DNA of 23,503 bases from NCBI GenBank assembly GCA_003833135.1, contig QZLH01000560.1, forward strand, positions 48,004 to 71,506. Reading direction: 5' to 3'. The stretch is from Oehlia diaphana. Lineage: Eukaryota > Glomeromycota > Glomeromycetes > Glomerales > Glomeraceae. Positions within the stretch are counted from its first letter, which is position 1, and every line of letters begins with the position of its first letter. Positions 1 to 9,187 of this stretch are shown piece after piece. A model generated the notes under the pieces. That model saw only the letters and a program-made list of their open reading frames with translations. It ran no database searches and was not told the origin of the DNA. The position numbers and the translations under genes are program-made.

Positions 1-21
1 TGTTTGTTTGTTTTTTTTTGT

Positions 22-193
22 CAGTGGTGCAAAAGTATCGAACTTGACCCGCGACGCGGTGCTAACTTGACCCTCCCGCATGCACGTTGTCGATCCTATT
101 CATGGAGTATTGTAAAATATATGTGATCGACAACGTGCATGCAGCGGGTCAAGATGACACCCCCAGAAGGGTCAAGTTTGATAATTTTGCGTC
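22..193. mobile_element. Nested palindromic (foldback/MITE-like) repeat
   Basis: Two sets of inverted arms are nested. The outer arms are 26-50 and 169-193 (about 21 of 25 positions match, sharing the core AACTTGACCC / GGGTCAAGTT). The inner arms are 66-95 and 125-153, with a perfect 18-bp core at 78-95 and 125-142 (GCATGCACGTTGTCGATC and its reverse complement). The unpaired loop is only about 29 bp. The left edge CAGTGGTG (22-29) resembles the terminus at 1075-1082. No TA duplication is visible on the left. The piece is non-coding and far too short for a transposase. It could be a complete foldback element or one end of a larger one. Confidence 0.6.
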
Positions 194-202
194 GGAAAAT
201 TT

Positions 203-222
203 CACGTGACTTCAGTCACGTG
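203..222. repeat. CACGTGAC inverted repeat (8-bp arms, 4-bp loop)
   Basis: CACGTGAC at 203-210 and GTCACGTG at 215-222 flank TTCA. Each arm contains the palindrome CACGTG (E-box/G-box core). It lies directly beside the palindromic element at 22-193 and may be its outer edge. A role as a binding site for a bHLH-type factor is possible but there is no gene nearby for it to control. Confidence 0.5.
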
Positions 223-1059
223 TAGTGACTTGTAAAAAAATTTGCAGATCAAATTCAATATACTCAATCCAACACTGTACATTTCAAGATTAATATTCTT
301 TCTTTACACAACCTTTTATATAAGACTTTTTAAGAAAAATAACTCTGAAACAAAGATTTATTGAAAAATTATAGCAAAAAATAAATTTATGATTATGGGT
401 CAAAGAAGTGCAGTATTTGAGTGAAATTTAACTTCATACTATACCAGATTTTGTTATAGTTTAAAAAATTTCGAAACAATAAGAGGATGGGAAGATATGG
501 CTCAAAAACCTAGTAAAAATCAACTAAAAATGACACAAATATCGCAAAAAATGGTATAGGCCAATACATTAGGTAAAATTTTATGATAATGACCAATAAT
601 TTAGCCGAAAAAGTATTAGAAACGAATAATAATAGTTTTTAATCATATAATTAAAAAATATTTTCATCACTATTAACATAAAAATTCTTTTTATTTACTT
701 ACTAATCTTACAATTAGAATTACGAAGAAACTGTTGAATAATTAGGAATAATACATTATAACCTGGTCAAAAAACTGTAAAAGCTTATTAACAGAAACCT
801 AAGAATATGAAAACCATTAAATTTGGGGAATTCGGGAATGTTGAACGTTAAGGAATGAAAAATTTTATTTCTAATAAAGATACAAATATTTTATTAAATT
901 AATAAAATTAAGTTATGATGAAATTATTAGGGTAAAGGGAGAGAGGATAATTTTTTAATTGTATATAGTTTAAATCTCATGGTATTGCACTTTTAAACAT
1001 ATTAAACTATTTGCAAATATAATCACTGGTTGTTGAGTAAATTCGCTTTAAAAAGTTTT
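223..1059. other. Gene-free AT-rich stretch
   Basis: No open frame of 60 codons and no recognisable protein relic on either strand. If the Tc1-like terminus at 1060-1082 belongs to an element running leftwards, this stretch would be its interior, but no transposase similarity can be read in it. Confidence 0.6.
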
Positions 1060-1084
1060 CCTAATAATTTTGCTCACCACTGTA
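1060..1084 (-). mobile_element. Tc1/mariner-like terminal inverted repeat
   Basis: Read on the minus strand from 1082 the sequence begins CAGTGGTGAGCAAAATTATT, a CAGTG-type terminus of the kind seen on Tc1/mariner elements, and it is followed by a TA dinucleotide (1083-1084), the expected target-site duplication. The only partner found is CAGTGGTG...CAAAA at 22-34, which lacks a flanking TA. The element is therefore probably truncated or non-autonomous. The assignment rests on terminus style, not on an alignment. Confidence 0.4.
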
Positions 1085-1088
1085 TATG

Positions 1089-1295
1089 TATTTTCTACCA
1101 TAATATGGGCACATGTTCTCTATTATAATATGCAGTGATTCTGGTAATGTTCAGTGTTGAATAGGACATAAGAACATATGCCAAAATCACTGATAATATG
1201 GTACGGTAGAATTGCTGCATATTACAGTAGGAAATATGCGCCAGAATTACCGCATGTTACGGTAGGGAACATGCGTCAGAATCACCACATGTTAT
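1089..1295. repeat. Cluster of ~36-bp repeats in both orientations
   Basis: Units built around CAGAATYACYGCATRTTA followed by a GGTAGGGAACATGCG-type half occur directly at about 1206-1241, 1242-1276 and 1277-1296, with lower similarity between the first and later units. An inverted copy lies at about 1094-1146, where the strand reads TGCAGTGATTCTGG. The whole block can fold into imperfect hairpins. No coding potential is seen. Confidence 0.6.
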
Positions 1296-1300
1296 CCTTT

Positions 1301-1450
1301 GATGATCACCCGAGTGGGGTGATTACGATTTCAGATAATAAATAAATTAGTTAGGACTTAGGAAAGCATATGATAATCATCAATTTATTTATGTCGTACA
1401 AGTCCGATTCTCCGATGGTGTGATGGGCTGAAATAAATAAATCAATCAAT
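1301..1450 (+). mobile_element. Possible SINE-like repeat with AAAT tail
   Basis: The block opens with a perfect 7-bp hairpin (ATCACCC 1305-1311, GGGTGAT 1317-1323). It contains GTCCGATTC at 1402-1410, matching the Pol III B-box consensus GWTCRANNC at 8 of 9 positions, and ends in an (AAAT)n-like tail from about 1430. An A-box is not convincing (weak candidate near 1347). A short Pol III-derived retroelement is plausible, but an ordinary AT-rich repeat is also possible. Confidence 0.3.
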
Positions 1451-1762
1451 TATACGAAAAAAGTAGTATTATCCGGGCCAATGAGGGTCAATGTATCTAA
1501 TTTTGATTAATCAATAATTCTAATATAATTTGGTCGTACCACTTTTGTTTTGGAGTTAATGAACAATTAAAAAGACTTCAATAGAATAATAATAGAATTT
1601 TTTCATAGACCATGTCGTTTAATTATTCATGGTATCCTATTGTTTGCTAAAAGAAAAATTCATAACTTATTTTTACCCACGATTGTTTTAAATCATTTCG
1701 TTTGTCAATTTTTATGGATTAGTCGCTTTATGCAGAAAAAAAATCATCACATTTTAAAATGT

Positions 1763-1770
1763 TATAAATA
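1763..1770 (+). promoter_or_regulatory. TATA-like box upstream of the DUF2235 gene
   Basis: TATAAATA lies 83 bp before the ATG at 1853, followed by a pyrimidine-rich stretch (about 1779-1818). That leaves room for a leader of about 50 nt. The start ATG has A at -3. TATA-like strings are common in DNA this AT-rich, so the call depends on position. Confidence 0.4.
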
Positions 1771-1852
1771 AACCTATGCTTTCATATTTATTTTCTTACT
1801 TTCAATCCTTTTTTTTTAAAAAAAATAAAAGAATTTAAAGAATTTACAAAAA

Positions 1853-3040
1853 ATGGGTAAAAATATCGTCGTATTATGTGATGGTACTTGGAATAGTCCA
1901 ATGGCCAGAACAAACGTTTATGTATTATATAGAGAATTACTTGAGCGAGACTATAAACAACATGTCAAGTATATAGAAGGAGTTGGAATTGGAGAAACGA
2001 CCTTGGGCTTTATCATCGATGGTGCTATGGCTCTAAGCCTTGATACTAAAATCAAAGAGGGATATAAATTTATAGTTGACCACTATAATCCTGATGATGA
2101 TATATGGCTTTTTGGTTTTAGTCGTGGTGCTTATATCGCGAGATGTATTGCTGGAATGATCCGAAATTGTGGAATATTAAAGATTGACCGTAATGACACA
2201 TCTGAACAAATTGATAAACGAGTTGATTTTGCTTACGAGATTTATCGTGATAGAGGTCAGACTTATCATCCGGAAGGAACCGGCTCCGAAAACTTTAGAA
2301 AAACGTTTAGTTATCCAGATTCTAAAAAAAAAATTATTAAATTTCTTGGACTTTGGGATACTGTTGGTTCTCATGGTCTACCTGGTTATACGATTGATAA
2401 AGGTTTTGAATATTTAGAATTTCATGATGAAACTGTATCTGGTATAGTTAATTTTGCTTGTCAAGCTTTAGCCATTCATGAAAGAGTTTCTTTCTTTGAA
2501 CCTTGTCGTATTTATTCAAACAGTTCCGGTACCGAAACTGTCAAAGAAACTTGGTTTCCTGGTGTACATTTGGAAGTAGGTGGTGGAAATTTTTTAACAT
2601 TAGGAGGAAATGAAAGAATTTCTAAAGCAACTATGTTATGGATGATAGAATATATTGTACAAGTTGGAGATTTATTAATGCGTGATGATATTGAAACTTA
2701 TCGTACTCGTTTTTCTCCAGATATTGGTCCCTCTTGGAACACCAGGAATTTCATATTTGATCGTAGTAATTCCCTTATTCCAACGCTTATGCTTAGGGAT
2801 AGAGATATTCCACTAGAATTAGATCCTAGCAAAAAATTTTTAAGACAAGATTTACTTTATAGGGATGGTGATTGGTTACTTCCATTTAGTACTAGATCTA
2901 ATTTACTTATTCAATATGCTTCAAATACGTATGAAAAGTTACGTAAAGATATTGAAAAGGAAGGTATTAGATTATATAACAATGTAATATATGATAAATA
3001 TCATGAAGATAAAAGAGTATTCGAAATGGCTCATTTATAA
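1853..3040 (+). CDS. DUF2235 family alpha/beta-hydrolase
   Basis: The 395-residue single-exon product is a complete DUF2235 protein (the family that includes bacterial Tle1 phospholipase effectors). Visible landmarks in order are the N-terminal strand motif VVLCDGTWN (residues 6-14), the nucleophile elbow GFSRG with Ser90, LGLWDTVGSHG around Asp169, an ACQALAIHER segment (202-211) and PGVHLEVGGG around His239. Ser90, Asp169 and His239 are the expected catalytic triad. The usual DVGGG is EVGGG here. The first ATG gives an N terminus directly at the conserved strand, with no signal peptide or membrane segment, so the protein is probably cytosolic. Family knowledge points to a serine hydrolase acting on lipid or ester substrates; the substrate of fungal members is unknown. 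Neighbours give no functional hint. Confidence 0.9.
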   Translation: MGKNIVVLCDGTWNSPMARTNVYVLYRELLERDYKQHVKYIEGVGIGETTLGFIIDGAMALSLDTKIKEGYKFIVDHYNPDDDIWLFGFSRGAYIARCIAGMIRNCGILKIDRNDTSEQIDKRVDFAYEIYRDRGQTYHPEGTGSENFRKTFSYPDSKKKIIKFLGLWDTVGSHGLPGYTIDKGFEYLEFHDETVSGIVNFACQALAIHERVSFFEPCRIYSNSSGTETVKETWFPGVHLEVGGGNFLTLGGNERISKATMLWMIEYIVQVGDLLMRDDIETYRTRFSPDIGPSWNTRNFIFDRSNSLIPTLMLRDRDIPLELDPSKKFLRQDLLYRDGDWLLPFSTRSNLLIQYASNTYEKLRKDIEKEGIRLYNNVIYDKYHEDKRVFEMAHL

Positions 3041-3235
3041 TCACTAAAGATTACTTTGCAGAAATTTTCTAAATGGAAACCAAATCTTGACCAAATAGTG
3101 TGTTCATATTAATTTAAAGTAAATTTGTAGTCACGACTCAGTTTCGACTTAATTATAATTCTTCAAGATGCAGTTAGTGCATAGTAAGACGATCGACAGT
3201 TTATTTATATCGATTTGCCATAAATAAATAGTAAA

Positions 3236-3323
3236 TTTATATTATCTAAATTTTAAGTTTATATTATCAAAATTATAAATTAATATTATCGAAATTTAAC
3301 TAGTATTATCAATATTTAATATG
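3236..3323. repeat. Four ~22-bp AT-rich tandem units
   Basis: Degenerate units of about 22 bp start at 3236, 3258, 3280 and 3302, each carrying the core ATTATC followed by an A/T-rich half. Core positions are 3241, 3263, 3285 and 3305. They lie in the 3' flank of the DUF2235 gene. The rest of the 3041-3510 interval is AT-rich with no gene seen. Confidence 0.6.
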
Positions 3324-3510
3324 AATATTAAAATTTTATTAAACATTTAATAAATTGATATTATGAAAATTGTAAAAATTAAATATTGTACTATCTTCGA
3401 AACTTTAAATAATTAATAACTAACTAAATATTATACAGCCTTGAAATAATACATATTATGTATATACGTATCATTTCTGAGATTGTGAATGTTACCAATA
3501 CATTTGAATT

Positions 3511-3998
3511 CTAATTTATTTTGTGCAGATTTATGTCCTTTATCAGCTGTTCTTTTATATCATTTGCTTTATTTATTCTTATTTTTTTATCACCGGATAA
3601 ATAATTAATAAATTGATTTTCAATTTTCGCTAATTTGTTAAATATTTCGAAAACCTTTTTGTCATCCCTATTGGTACCTATTCCAAGTATATAATGCAAT
3701 CCTAACAAATATAATGCATCATTTTCTCTTTTATTAGCCATCATTTTAATCAATTCAAATGCCTTAACTCTATTTATTTCAGTTCCATATCCAAGTTATA
3801 ACAATAAGTAAGTTGAAACTGTGCACTATTATTATCTTGTTTAGCTGATTTCTTGTATAATTCAAAGGCTTTTCTTGTATCTTTTCTTAAATCTGTTCCT
3901 AATTGATAACATTTACCTAAATTAAATTGTGCAAATTTACATCCATTTCCTGCTGATTTTTGTAGATAATAAAACGATTTTTCATAATTTGCTTTGAT
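3511..3998 (-). pseudogene. Broken Sel1-like repeat protein gene
   Basis: Reading from about 3998 downwards, the minus strand encodes consecutive Sel1-like repeats (36-38 residue helix pairs of TPR type), with signature pieces [39 protein letters not shown] and YLLGLHYILGIGT. The frame changes at about 3797-3803: one base is missing between TATTGTTATAA and CTTGGATATGG, and the upstream frame hits TAA soon after. The downstream 80-codon frame runs to a stop at 3511-3513. There is no start codon; the frame meets TAA near 4002, so the 5' part is lost. Glomeromycotina Sel1 genes are often kinase fusions, but no kinase is visible here. Sel1 repeats mediate protein contacts. Confidence 0.8.
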
Positions 3999-4052
3999 TT
4001 TTTATAGGTTTAATTATAATAAAGAATTTCTTTAATTATAAATGTTATATTT

Positions 4053-4069
4053 GGGGGATGAAGTCCCCC
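4053..4069. repeat. GC-rich hairpin GGGGGA/TCCCCC
   Basis: A perfect 6-bp stem (4053-4058 with 4064-4069) closes a five-base loop and stands out as a GC island in AT-rich DNA. It sits between the truncated Sel1 gene and the MITE. It could be the end of a further mobile element or part of the break that removed the 5' end of the Sel1 gene. Confidence 0.45.
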
Positions 4070-4193
4070 GGCAAAACGCATATTCTAGTTATAAATCAAA
4101 TTTAATTGGAAAATATATGGTTGTATCATTTGGTAAATATAATATTTAATGATACTCTTCTATTATAAATACATTTTGAATCAAGCTTTTCTA

Positions 4194-4656
4194 CAGACCT
4201 CTGCACTAAATTACCGGATTTCATGAAGTAATATATAGTAAAATTGATGATTTTCGGGCTGTAAAAATTTATGAGTTCACAATAAAATTTGGCCAAAATT
4301 TTTTTATTTGAAAGCCAATTGATTATAGTTTTAAAAATGTAATCAGAAATATTCTATTTTTAAAATGCAAAGAAATATTTATTTGTAAAGTAATGGACAA
4401 GATAATTTTATATGTAAAAATGAAAAAACATATAAAAAAATTGTTGCTTATACTTTACAATGAGAAAATTTTTAAAAATTTAAATTTTTCTTTTTTGTTT
4501 TAATACTTAATAAAAATAATTGATTGGCCTTTTAAAATAAAAATTCTGGCTGAATTTTATTAAAAATTCATAAACTTTTATGCAGCCCGAAATTCAATTT
4601 TACTATATATTACTAAGTAAATTTCATGAAATCCAGTAATTTAGTGTAGGGGTCTG
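4194..4656. mobile_element. Complete Tc1/mariner-type MITE with ~140-bp terminal inverted repeats
   Basis: The element starts CAGACCTCTGCACTAAATTA at 4194 and ends, inverted, with TAATTTAGTGTAGGGGTCTG at 4656. Both sides are flanked by TA (4192-4193 and 4657-4658), the target duplication of the Tc1/mariner superfamily. The inverted arms stay alignable for about 140 bp (roughly 4194-4332 and 4516-4656), including a shared segment reading TTCGGGCTG on the left strand and CAGCCCGAA on the right. The right arm carries an indel of roughly a dozen bases near 4613. The centre is AT-rich and non-coding, so the element is non-autonomous. It lies about 50 bp upstream of the promoter block of BTB gene A. 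Confidence 0.85.
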
Positions 4657-4709
4657 TATTTTAGTACGATCGGCAACCAACAAATCTTTTATAAACAATT
4701 ATCGACAAA

Positions 4710-4766
4710 CTATGACGTAATGAAAACTTAAAATTTTAATTTGGAAAGAATCTGCATCAATATTTA
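4710..4766 (+). promoter_or_regulatory. Conserved upstream block of BTB gene A (TGACGTA-containing)
   Basis: CTATGACGTAATG followed by a segment ending TTTGGAAAGAATCTGCATCA is repeated with few changes before paralogues B (13816) and C (16380), at about the same distance from the ATG (139 bp here, 135 bp before C). TGACGTA is a CRE/ATF-type bZIP half-site. Retention may reflect promoter function or simply recent duplication. The adjacent TATACACTTTCTCC stretch present in B and C is missing here. Confidence 0.5.
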
Positions 4767-4848
4767 TATTTGAAATAAATTAAATAAATTAAAATAAATT
4801 ATTTAAACTTTAAACTTTTATAGTTTTATCTTTTTTTTCTAAAATACT

Positions 4849-6372
4849 ATGTCAACGCAATTTCTTTCAAAATTAAGTCAAAACTATATTGAATTATTAG
4901 ATGATGATGAATATTATGATATTACAATTGAAGTTGGCGAAGATCCTAATGTAAAAATCTTTCGTGCGCACACGAGCATTTTGTGTTACCGATCTCCATA
5001 CTTACGAAGAATTTTAGCTTCTAATAAAAATCGAAATAAGCCGGAGAATATTTTAGCTCATATTGAATTATCAAATATTTCGCCAGAAGTCTTTCAAATT
5101 ATTTTAAAGTAAGTTTATAACAATTTACCTTTAATAAATATAATAGATTCTAAATTTTTAAATTCGAACTTCAATTTTTTTTTGTATAGGTATATTTATG
5201 GTGGTATTCTTTCAATAAATGATCAAGACACTTCAGAGATTTTCAATACTTTATTGGCTGCGAGTGAGCTTCTTTTTCAAGAGGTAGTTGATTATTTACA
5301 GAAATATTTTATTGAGAGTAAATCTGAATGGATAGAACAACATTTTGAACTTGTTCATAGAACAAGCTTTCAATCAAATTCTTTGTTAGAACTTCAACAA
5401 TTTTGTACAGATTTTATGGCAAACTCTCCAGAAAATATATTTAAATCACTTGATTTCACATCACTTCCTGAAATTTCTTTAGTACAACTTATTAAAAGAG
5501 ATGATTTACAAATGAAAGAAATCGAAGTTTGGGAGCATGTATTAAAATGGGGTCTTGCACAAAATCCCACGATTCTTCCAGATCCTAATACTTGGTCAGA
5601 TGAAAATCTCAAAACAATGGAAAATACTTTACAACATTGCTTACCTTTGGTTAGATTTTTTAGTTTATCATCAAAAGAGTTTTTACAAAAGGTTCATCCT
5701 TATAAAAAACTCTTAAAAGGTCAACTTTATGAAGATTTATTAAATTCTCATCTGGATCCTGATAGTGAACCAACCAATAATATTTCACTCCCTAGGAATA
5801 TTAAAAATGATGAAATTATTGATTCAAAAATTGTTAATAATTTAAGTATTATTTCAACAATTTCAAGACGGATTGATAAAATGGTAATTAATAATAAATT
5901 TGATCATTTAAGAGAATTATATTTACCATATAAATTTCAATTATTGTTAAGAGGAAGTCGAGATGGATTTACTCCTAATAAGTTTCATGAATTATGTAAT
6001 GATATACTTTATACTGTTACGTTTATTAAAGTGAAAGAAACAGAAGAAATTCTTGGTGGATATAATCCTTTAAAATGGGAATCTTCTGGTGGTTGGTGTA
6101 AAACTAAGGATAGTTTTATTTTTTCTTTTAAGATTGATAATATTAAAGATTCAATTATTAGTAATATAGAAAATACAGAATATGCATTTTATAATGGTTC
6201 TAATGTTGGTCCTTATTTTGGAAAAGACCTTATTATATATTCAAGTTCTAGTGAATTTGAAGATTATAGTCATAGATATTGTAAAAAGAATTATTATGAA
6301 AAAAAGATAAGAGATACCGAAGATCTATTTTCTATAAAAGATTATGAAGTATTTCAAATCACAAAAATTTAA
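4849..6372 (+). CDS. BTB-BACK-TLDc protein A (two exons)
   Basis: Exons 4849-5108 and 5190-6372 are joined across an 81-nt intron (GTAAGT at 5109, TATAG ending 5189). Splicing restores LKYIYGG across the junction and gives 480 residues. Residues ~10-115 are a BTB/POZ domain (YDITIEVGED, LCYRSPYLRRIL, IYGG), ~130-230 a BACK domain, and ~299-480 a complete TLDc domain (LLLRGSRDGFT, GPYFGKDL, EVFQITKI). BTB-BACK proteins usually act as Cul3 ubiquitin-ligase adaptors; TLDc proteins such as OXR1, NCOA7 and yeast Rtc5 bind the V-ATPase. A substrate-adaptor role is therefore an inference. No signal peptide or membrane segment. The ATG follows a poly-T/AAAATACT leader as in the paralogues. The array has two further same-strand copies. 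Confidence 0.92.
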
Positions 6373-7202
6373 ATATACAATATCTTTTACATTGGATGAA
6401 GTGTATTAATTTTATTTGAAACATAACATTTAATTTAAAAATATTCAAAGCACTAAGATTTATACATATTACTCTTATATTAATTTTTAAGAAAGCTTGA
6501 GTGCGCCTTAAATTACTGATTTTATTCATGTTTTAAGTTTTTATTCATTTTCGTGTATTACTATCATTCATTAATTTTATCTCAGATCCTTAGTCTAATT
6601 TTCCCTCATAATATAAGCTATTTGACTTCAAATAAAATTATTTTAGTGATTTTTTATATACTATAATTTATAGTTGCTAGCTCACCTCTCTGTCTCCGTA
6701 TATATGAAGAACGGGAGGCGTGACAGCAGAACTCTCCAACACAACGGTCAACATAACTTTGGATTGACTATATCATTTTAATTTATATTCATTCAGTTCT
6801 TTATTTTTTAGTGTATCTTTGAATATCAATAATTGTTCAACACAAATAAATTAATAAGCCATAACTGGAATATAAAATAATATAAATTTCACAAACTTTT
6901 GGCTTTACGTATAAATTGTTAGTTTATAAAATAATGAATATATTTATTAATAAAAACAAATTATTGAGAATAAACATTAGTAACTTGTAAATTACTCTCA
7001 TATAGGCATATTTATGATCGATGGTCATAATTTTTTCCACTGGTAACTAAATAACTAGTCAGACTAATATCAAGATACTATTGTTACGCAGTAAAATGTT
7101 GCGCAGTGATCATGTGATATGACCGGACCCGTGATGCCGATCAATATAGCAAATGTCGACATGTTTGATATGTCGCATATGTCCGATATGTAGAATATGT
7201 AG
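6373..7202. other. 3' flank of gene A, related to the 3' flank of gene B
   Basis: No gene is seen. The first ~230 bp align by eye with 15493-15710 after gene B (shared GATGAA.TGTATTAATTT and TTATTCATTTTCGT), and 6745-6810 matches 15726-15795 (ACGGTCAACA.TAACTTTGG). This is spacer duplicated together with the gene. Just before 7203 there are shorter degenerate ATATGT repeats. Confidence 0.6.
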
Positions 7203-7310
7203 ATATGTAGCATTTATCGAATATGTAGCATTTATCGAATATGTAGCATTTATCGAATATGTAGCATTTATCGAATATGTAGCATTTATCAAATATGTAG
7301 CATTTGTCAG
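7203..7310. repeat. Six tandem copies of an 18-bp unit
   Basis: The unit ATATGTAGCATTTATCGA is repeated at 7203, 7221, 7239, 7257, 7275 and 7293. The first four copies are perfect, the fifth differs in its last two bases and the sixth at several. Because 18 is a multiple of three and the unit has few stops, several frames on both strands stay open and spell hexapeptide repeats (for example VAFIEY). That is a by-product of the repeat, with no sign of a real gene. Near-perfect copies imply recent slippage. Confidence 0.9.
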
Positions 7311-9152
7311 ATTTATTCGATATATTAGACATTTTTTTTATATAGAAAAATTGTTATAAAAAGACAGTGTAAATGCGCTTTAGAAATAACGACAATTAGA
7401 ATATAATAAAGTTAATGAACAGTCCTTATAAACCTTTATTAATAAAGTTATTTTTATATACACTTTATTTTCGTGTTGTTAACCAAATATAGACAATGAA
7501 TAAAAAAAATGTATAAAAATTAACTTAATCCTTTACTTGCGTCTGATCGCATAGGCTATTTTGGAGAGCTATACCATATTCGCATTTGATCGGATTTTAC
7601 GTTGGATTTACATTGAATTTATAAAATTAGTATAAGATTGACGCCGATCTTGTTAATTTCCGACCCTATTAATCCTTCTGCTTATATTTAATTTACCGCT
7701 TATTTTTAAGCATACAAAGAGCTGACATATAACACTATTGATAATATTAAGATTTATGATAACTCTTAGGCAGTTATTAAATTTTCACTCACTTGATAAA
7801 AACTGAAAATGACTTTTTACTCTAGTTTAATACTTCGCATAAAAAAATAAATCGTAAAATGTTGTTTATTTTTTAATATTAGAAAGGATTTTGAATTTTT
7901 AATTTTTTTTTTTTTTTTTGAGGAAACTTAACCTAGACGTTAGTTAACCTGAACAGAACCCTGAACAATACTAATATAGGTGATATCCAGCAAAAAAATT
8001 TAATATTAGCTGTACGCAACTATGGTCAGTACACATTTATAACTCCTGATTCCTAAAATTTTTATAAAATATGCATTTTAAACCTCTAACCTTAAATTAA
8101 TTTAAAATTTAATCAATTATTTTATTCATCACTTTCATCAACAACCTGTAAAAATCATATTCATCTATATTATTATTGTATACATCTGAATCTCATTCTT
8201 CATCTAAACTCCCAATATTTTCTTCCGTAGCTGGCTTGAAAAAACTTCATATTTGCGATTTAATTTAATTGTTTCTTCCAATATACATACTATTTTTTTG
8301 CATGAACAACATGAGCAACATATTGTCTTTAATACTCTCAACGAAACTTTTTGTAGAATTTTTCAAGTTATTTTTAGATTATCGTGATATATGTAACAGA
8401 CTTCCATTTCTAAAAAGGGAAACTTATCTCCAAAAAATATATATAAACGATTAAAATTATTCAAAGTCAAAATCTAACTAGTATATTGAAATTTTTAACC
8501 AATTATACGCATTTTTAAATTCTAAATAAAGGCTACTAAGGTTGCGACGCCCACTATATCAGTATTGTTCGGAGTCCTATAAAGACCTTGCGTAGAGCTA
8601 TTATAAAATTTGTTACCTATAAATGGTCCTTTTTATCTCAAAAAAGACTTCAAGGATAGATCAAACGAATACAAGATCCGAAACTAGCTATTTATAAAAT
8701 AGCATATGATACCATTTTAGGATTTGATCGACATGGACTTGTTTGCATAAAATTTCACTTTGTATTCCGTGTGTGTTTCAAAACATCCGCGTGTGTTTCA
8801 AAACATGCATGTGCCGTAAATGAAGTCGATCTATTTGCTAAACAATGAGTAACTTTGATACATGCAATATCTTGTGTACCAAAAGTAAACTTTCTGTTTG
8901 AAATTTTAACGAGAACAATTAATAACATAAATGCATAATGCATTTGCCACTGTAGTCTTTTGGAAATTATAGCGAGAACAATCAACAGAGTACGTAGAAG
9001 AATCGAATTAACTTAAATACTATTGATAAGTGATGGGATTTGAATTCCTTATAAATTAACCATAAAAATTAATATAATAAAACAGGAAGAAATAAAATAT
9101 CAAAAGAAAGACAAAAATATACTCTCTACTCTTGTTTCACATAACCCAAAAG
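7311..9152. other. Gene-poor stretch, partly duplicated spacer
   Basis: About 7780-7910 resembles 16215-16350 before gene C (TTTTCACTCACTTGATAAAA, then a TTTTTAATATTA end). Beyond ~7920 the similarity stops, marking the left edge of the DNA that separates A from B. A short direct repeat, GTGTGTTTCAAAACAT, occurs at 8771-8786 and 8791-8806. Degenerate copies of AAATT.TA.CGAGAACAAT.A lie near 8902 and 8965. Short open frames here (up to 76 codons) show no domain or codon signature. Confidence 0.5.
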
Positions 9153-9160
9153 TATAAAAA
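9153..9160 (+). promoter_or_regulatory. TATA-like box upstream of the membrane-protein gene
   Basis: TATAAAAA lies 35 bp before the ATG at 9188, which would imply a leader of only a few bases if it works as a true TATA box. A pyrimidine-rich CTCTCTACTCTTG lies just upstream (9122-9134). Weak evidence in AT-rich DNA. Confidence 0.3.
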
Positions 9161-9187
9161 TATTAGTTAAAAACTAAAAAATATAAT

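Noticed and set aside
22..1082. One 1-kb Tc1 element spanning from CAGTGGTG at 22 to CACCACTG at 1082
   Set aside because: Only the right end has a flanking TA, the inverted similarity fails after about 15 bp, and no transposase relic is visible inside. The two ends are listed separately.
1321..1410. tRNA-like A-box and B-box pair as proof of a SINE
   Set aside because: The B-box is near consensus but the A-box is poor, so only a low-confidence SINE-like call is made.
2177..2417. Short frames overlapping the DUF2235 gene on both strands
   Set aside because: Shadows of the real gene, without independent evidence.
6680..6760. Possible tRNA or structured RNA in a locally GC-richer patch
   Set aside because: No cloverleaf, A-box or B-box can be drawn. 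The patch is duplicated after gene B with mismatches that would break any stem.
7110..7359. Three overlapping open frames (plus and minus) encoding hexapeptide repeats such as VAFIEY and INATYS
   Set aside because: They are translations of the 18-bp minisatellite in several frames on both strands. No promoter, start context or non-repeat coding sequence supports them.
8124..8243. Minus-strand acidic reading (KPATEENIGSLDEE, stop, DSDVYNNNIDEYDF) that looks like the tail of a protein
   Set aside because: It is interrupted by stops and has no upstream domain. Acidic low-complexity readings arise easily in this composition.
8755..8985. 76-codon minus-strand frame
   Set aside because: No domain, no neighbouring exon, no promoter-like context, and it covers short direct repeats.
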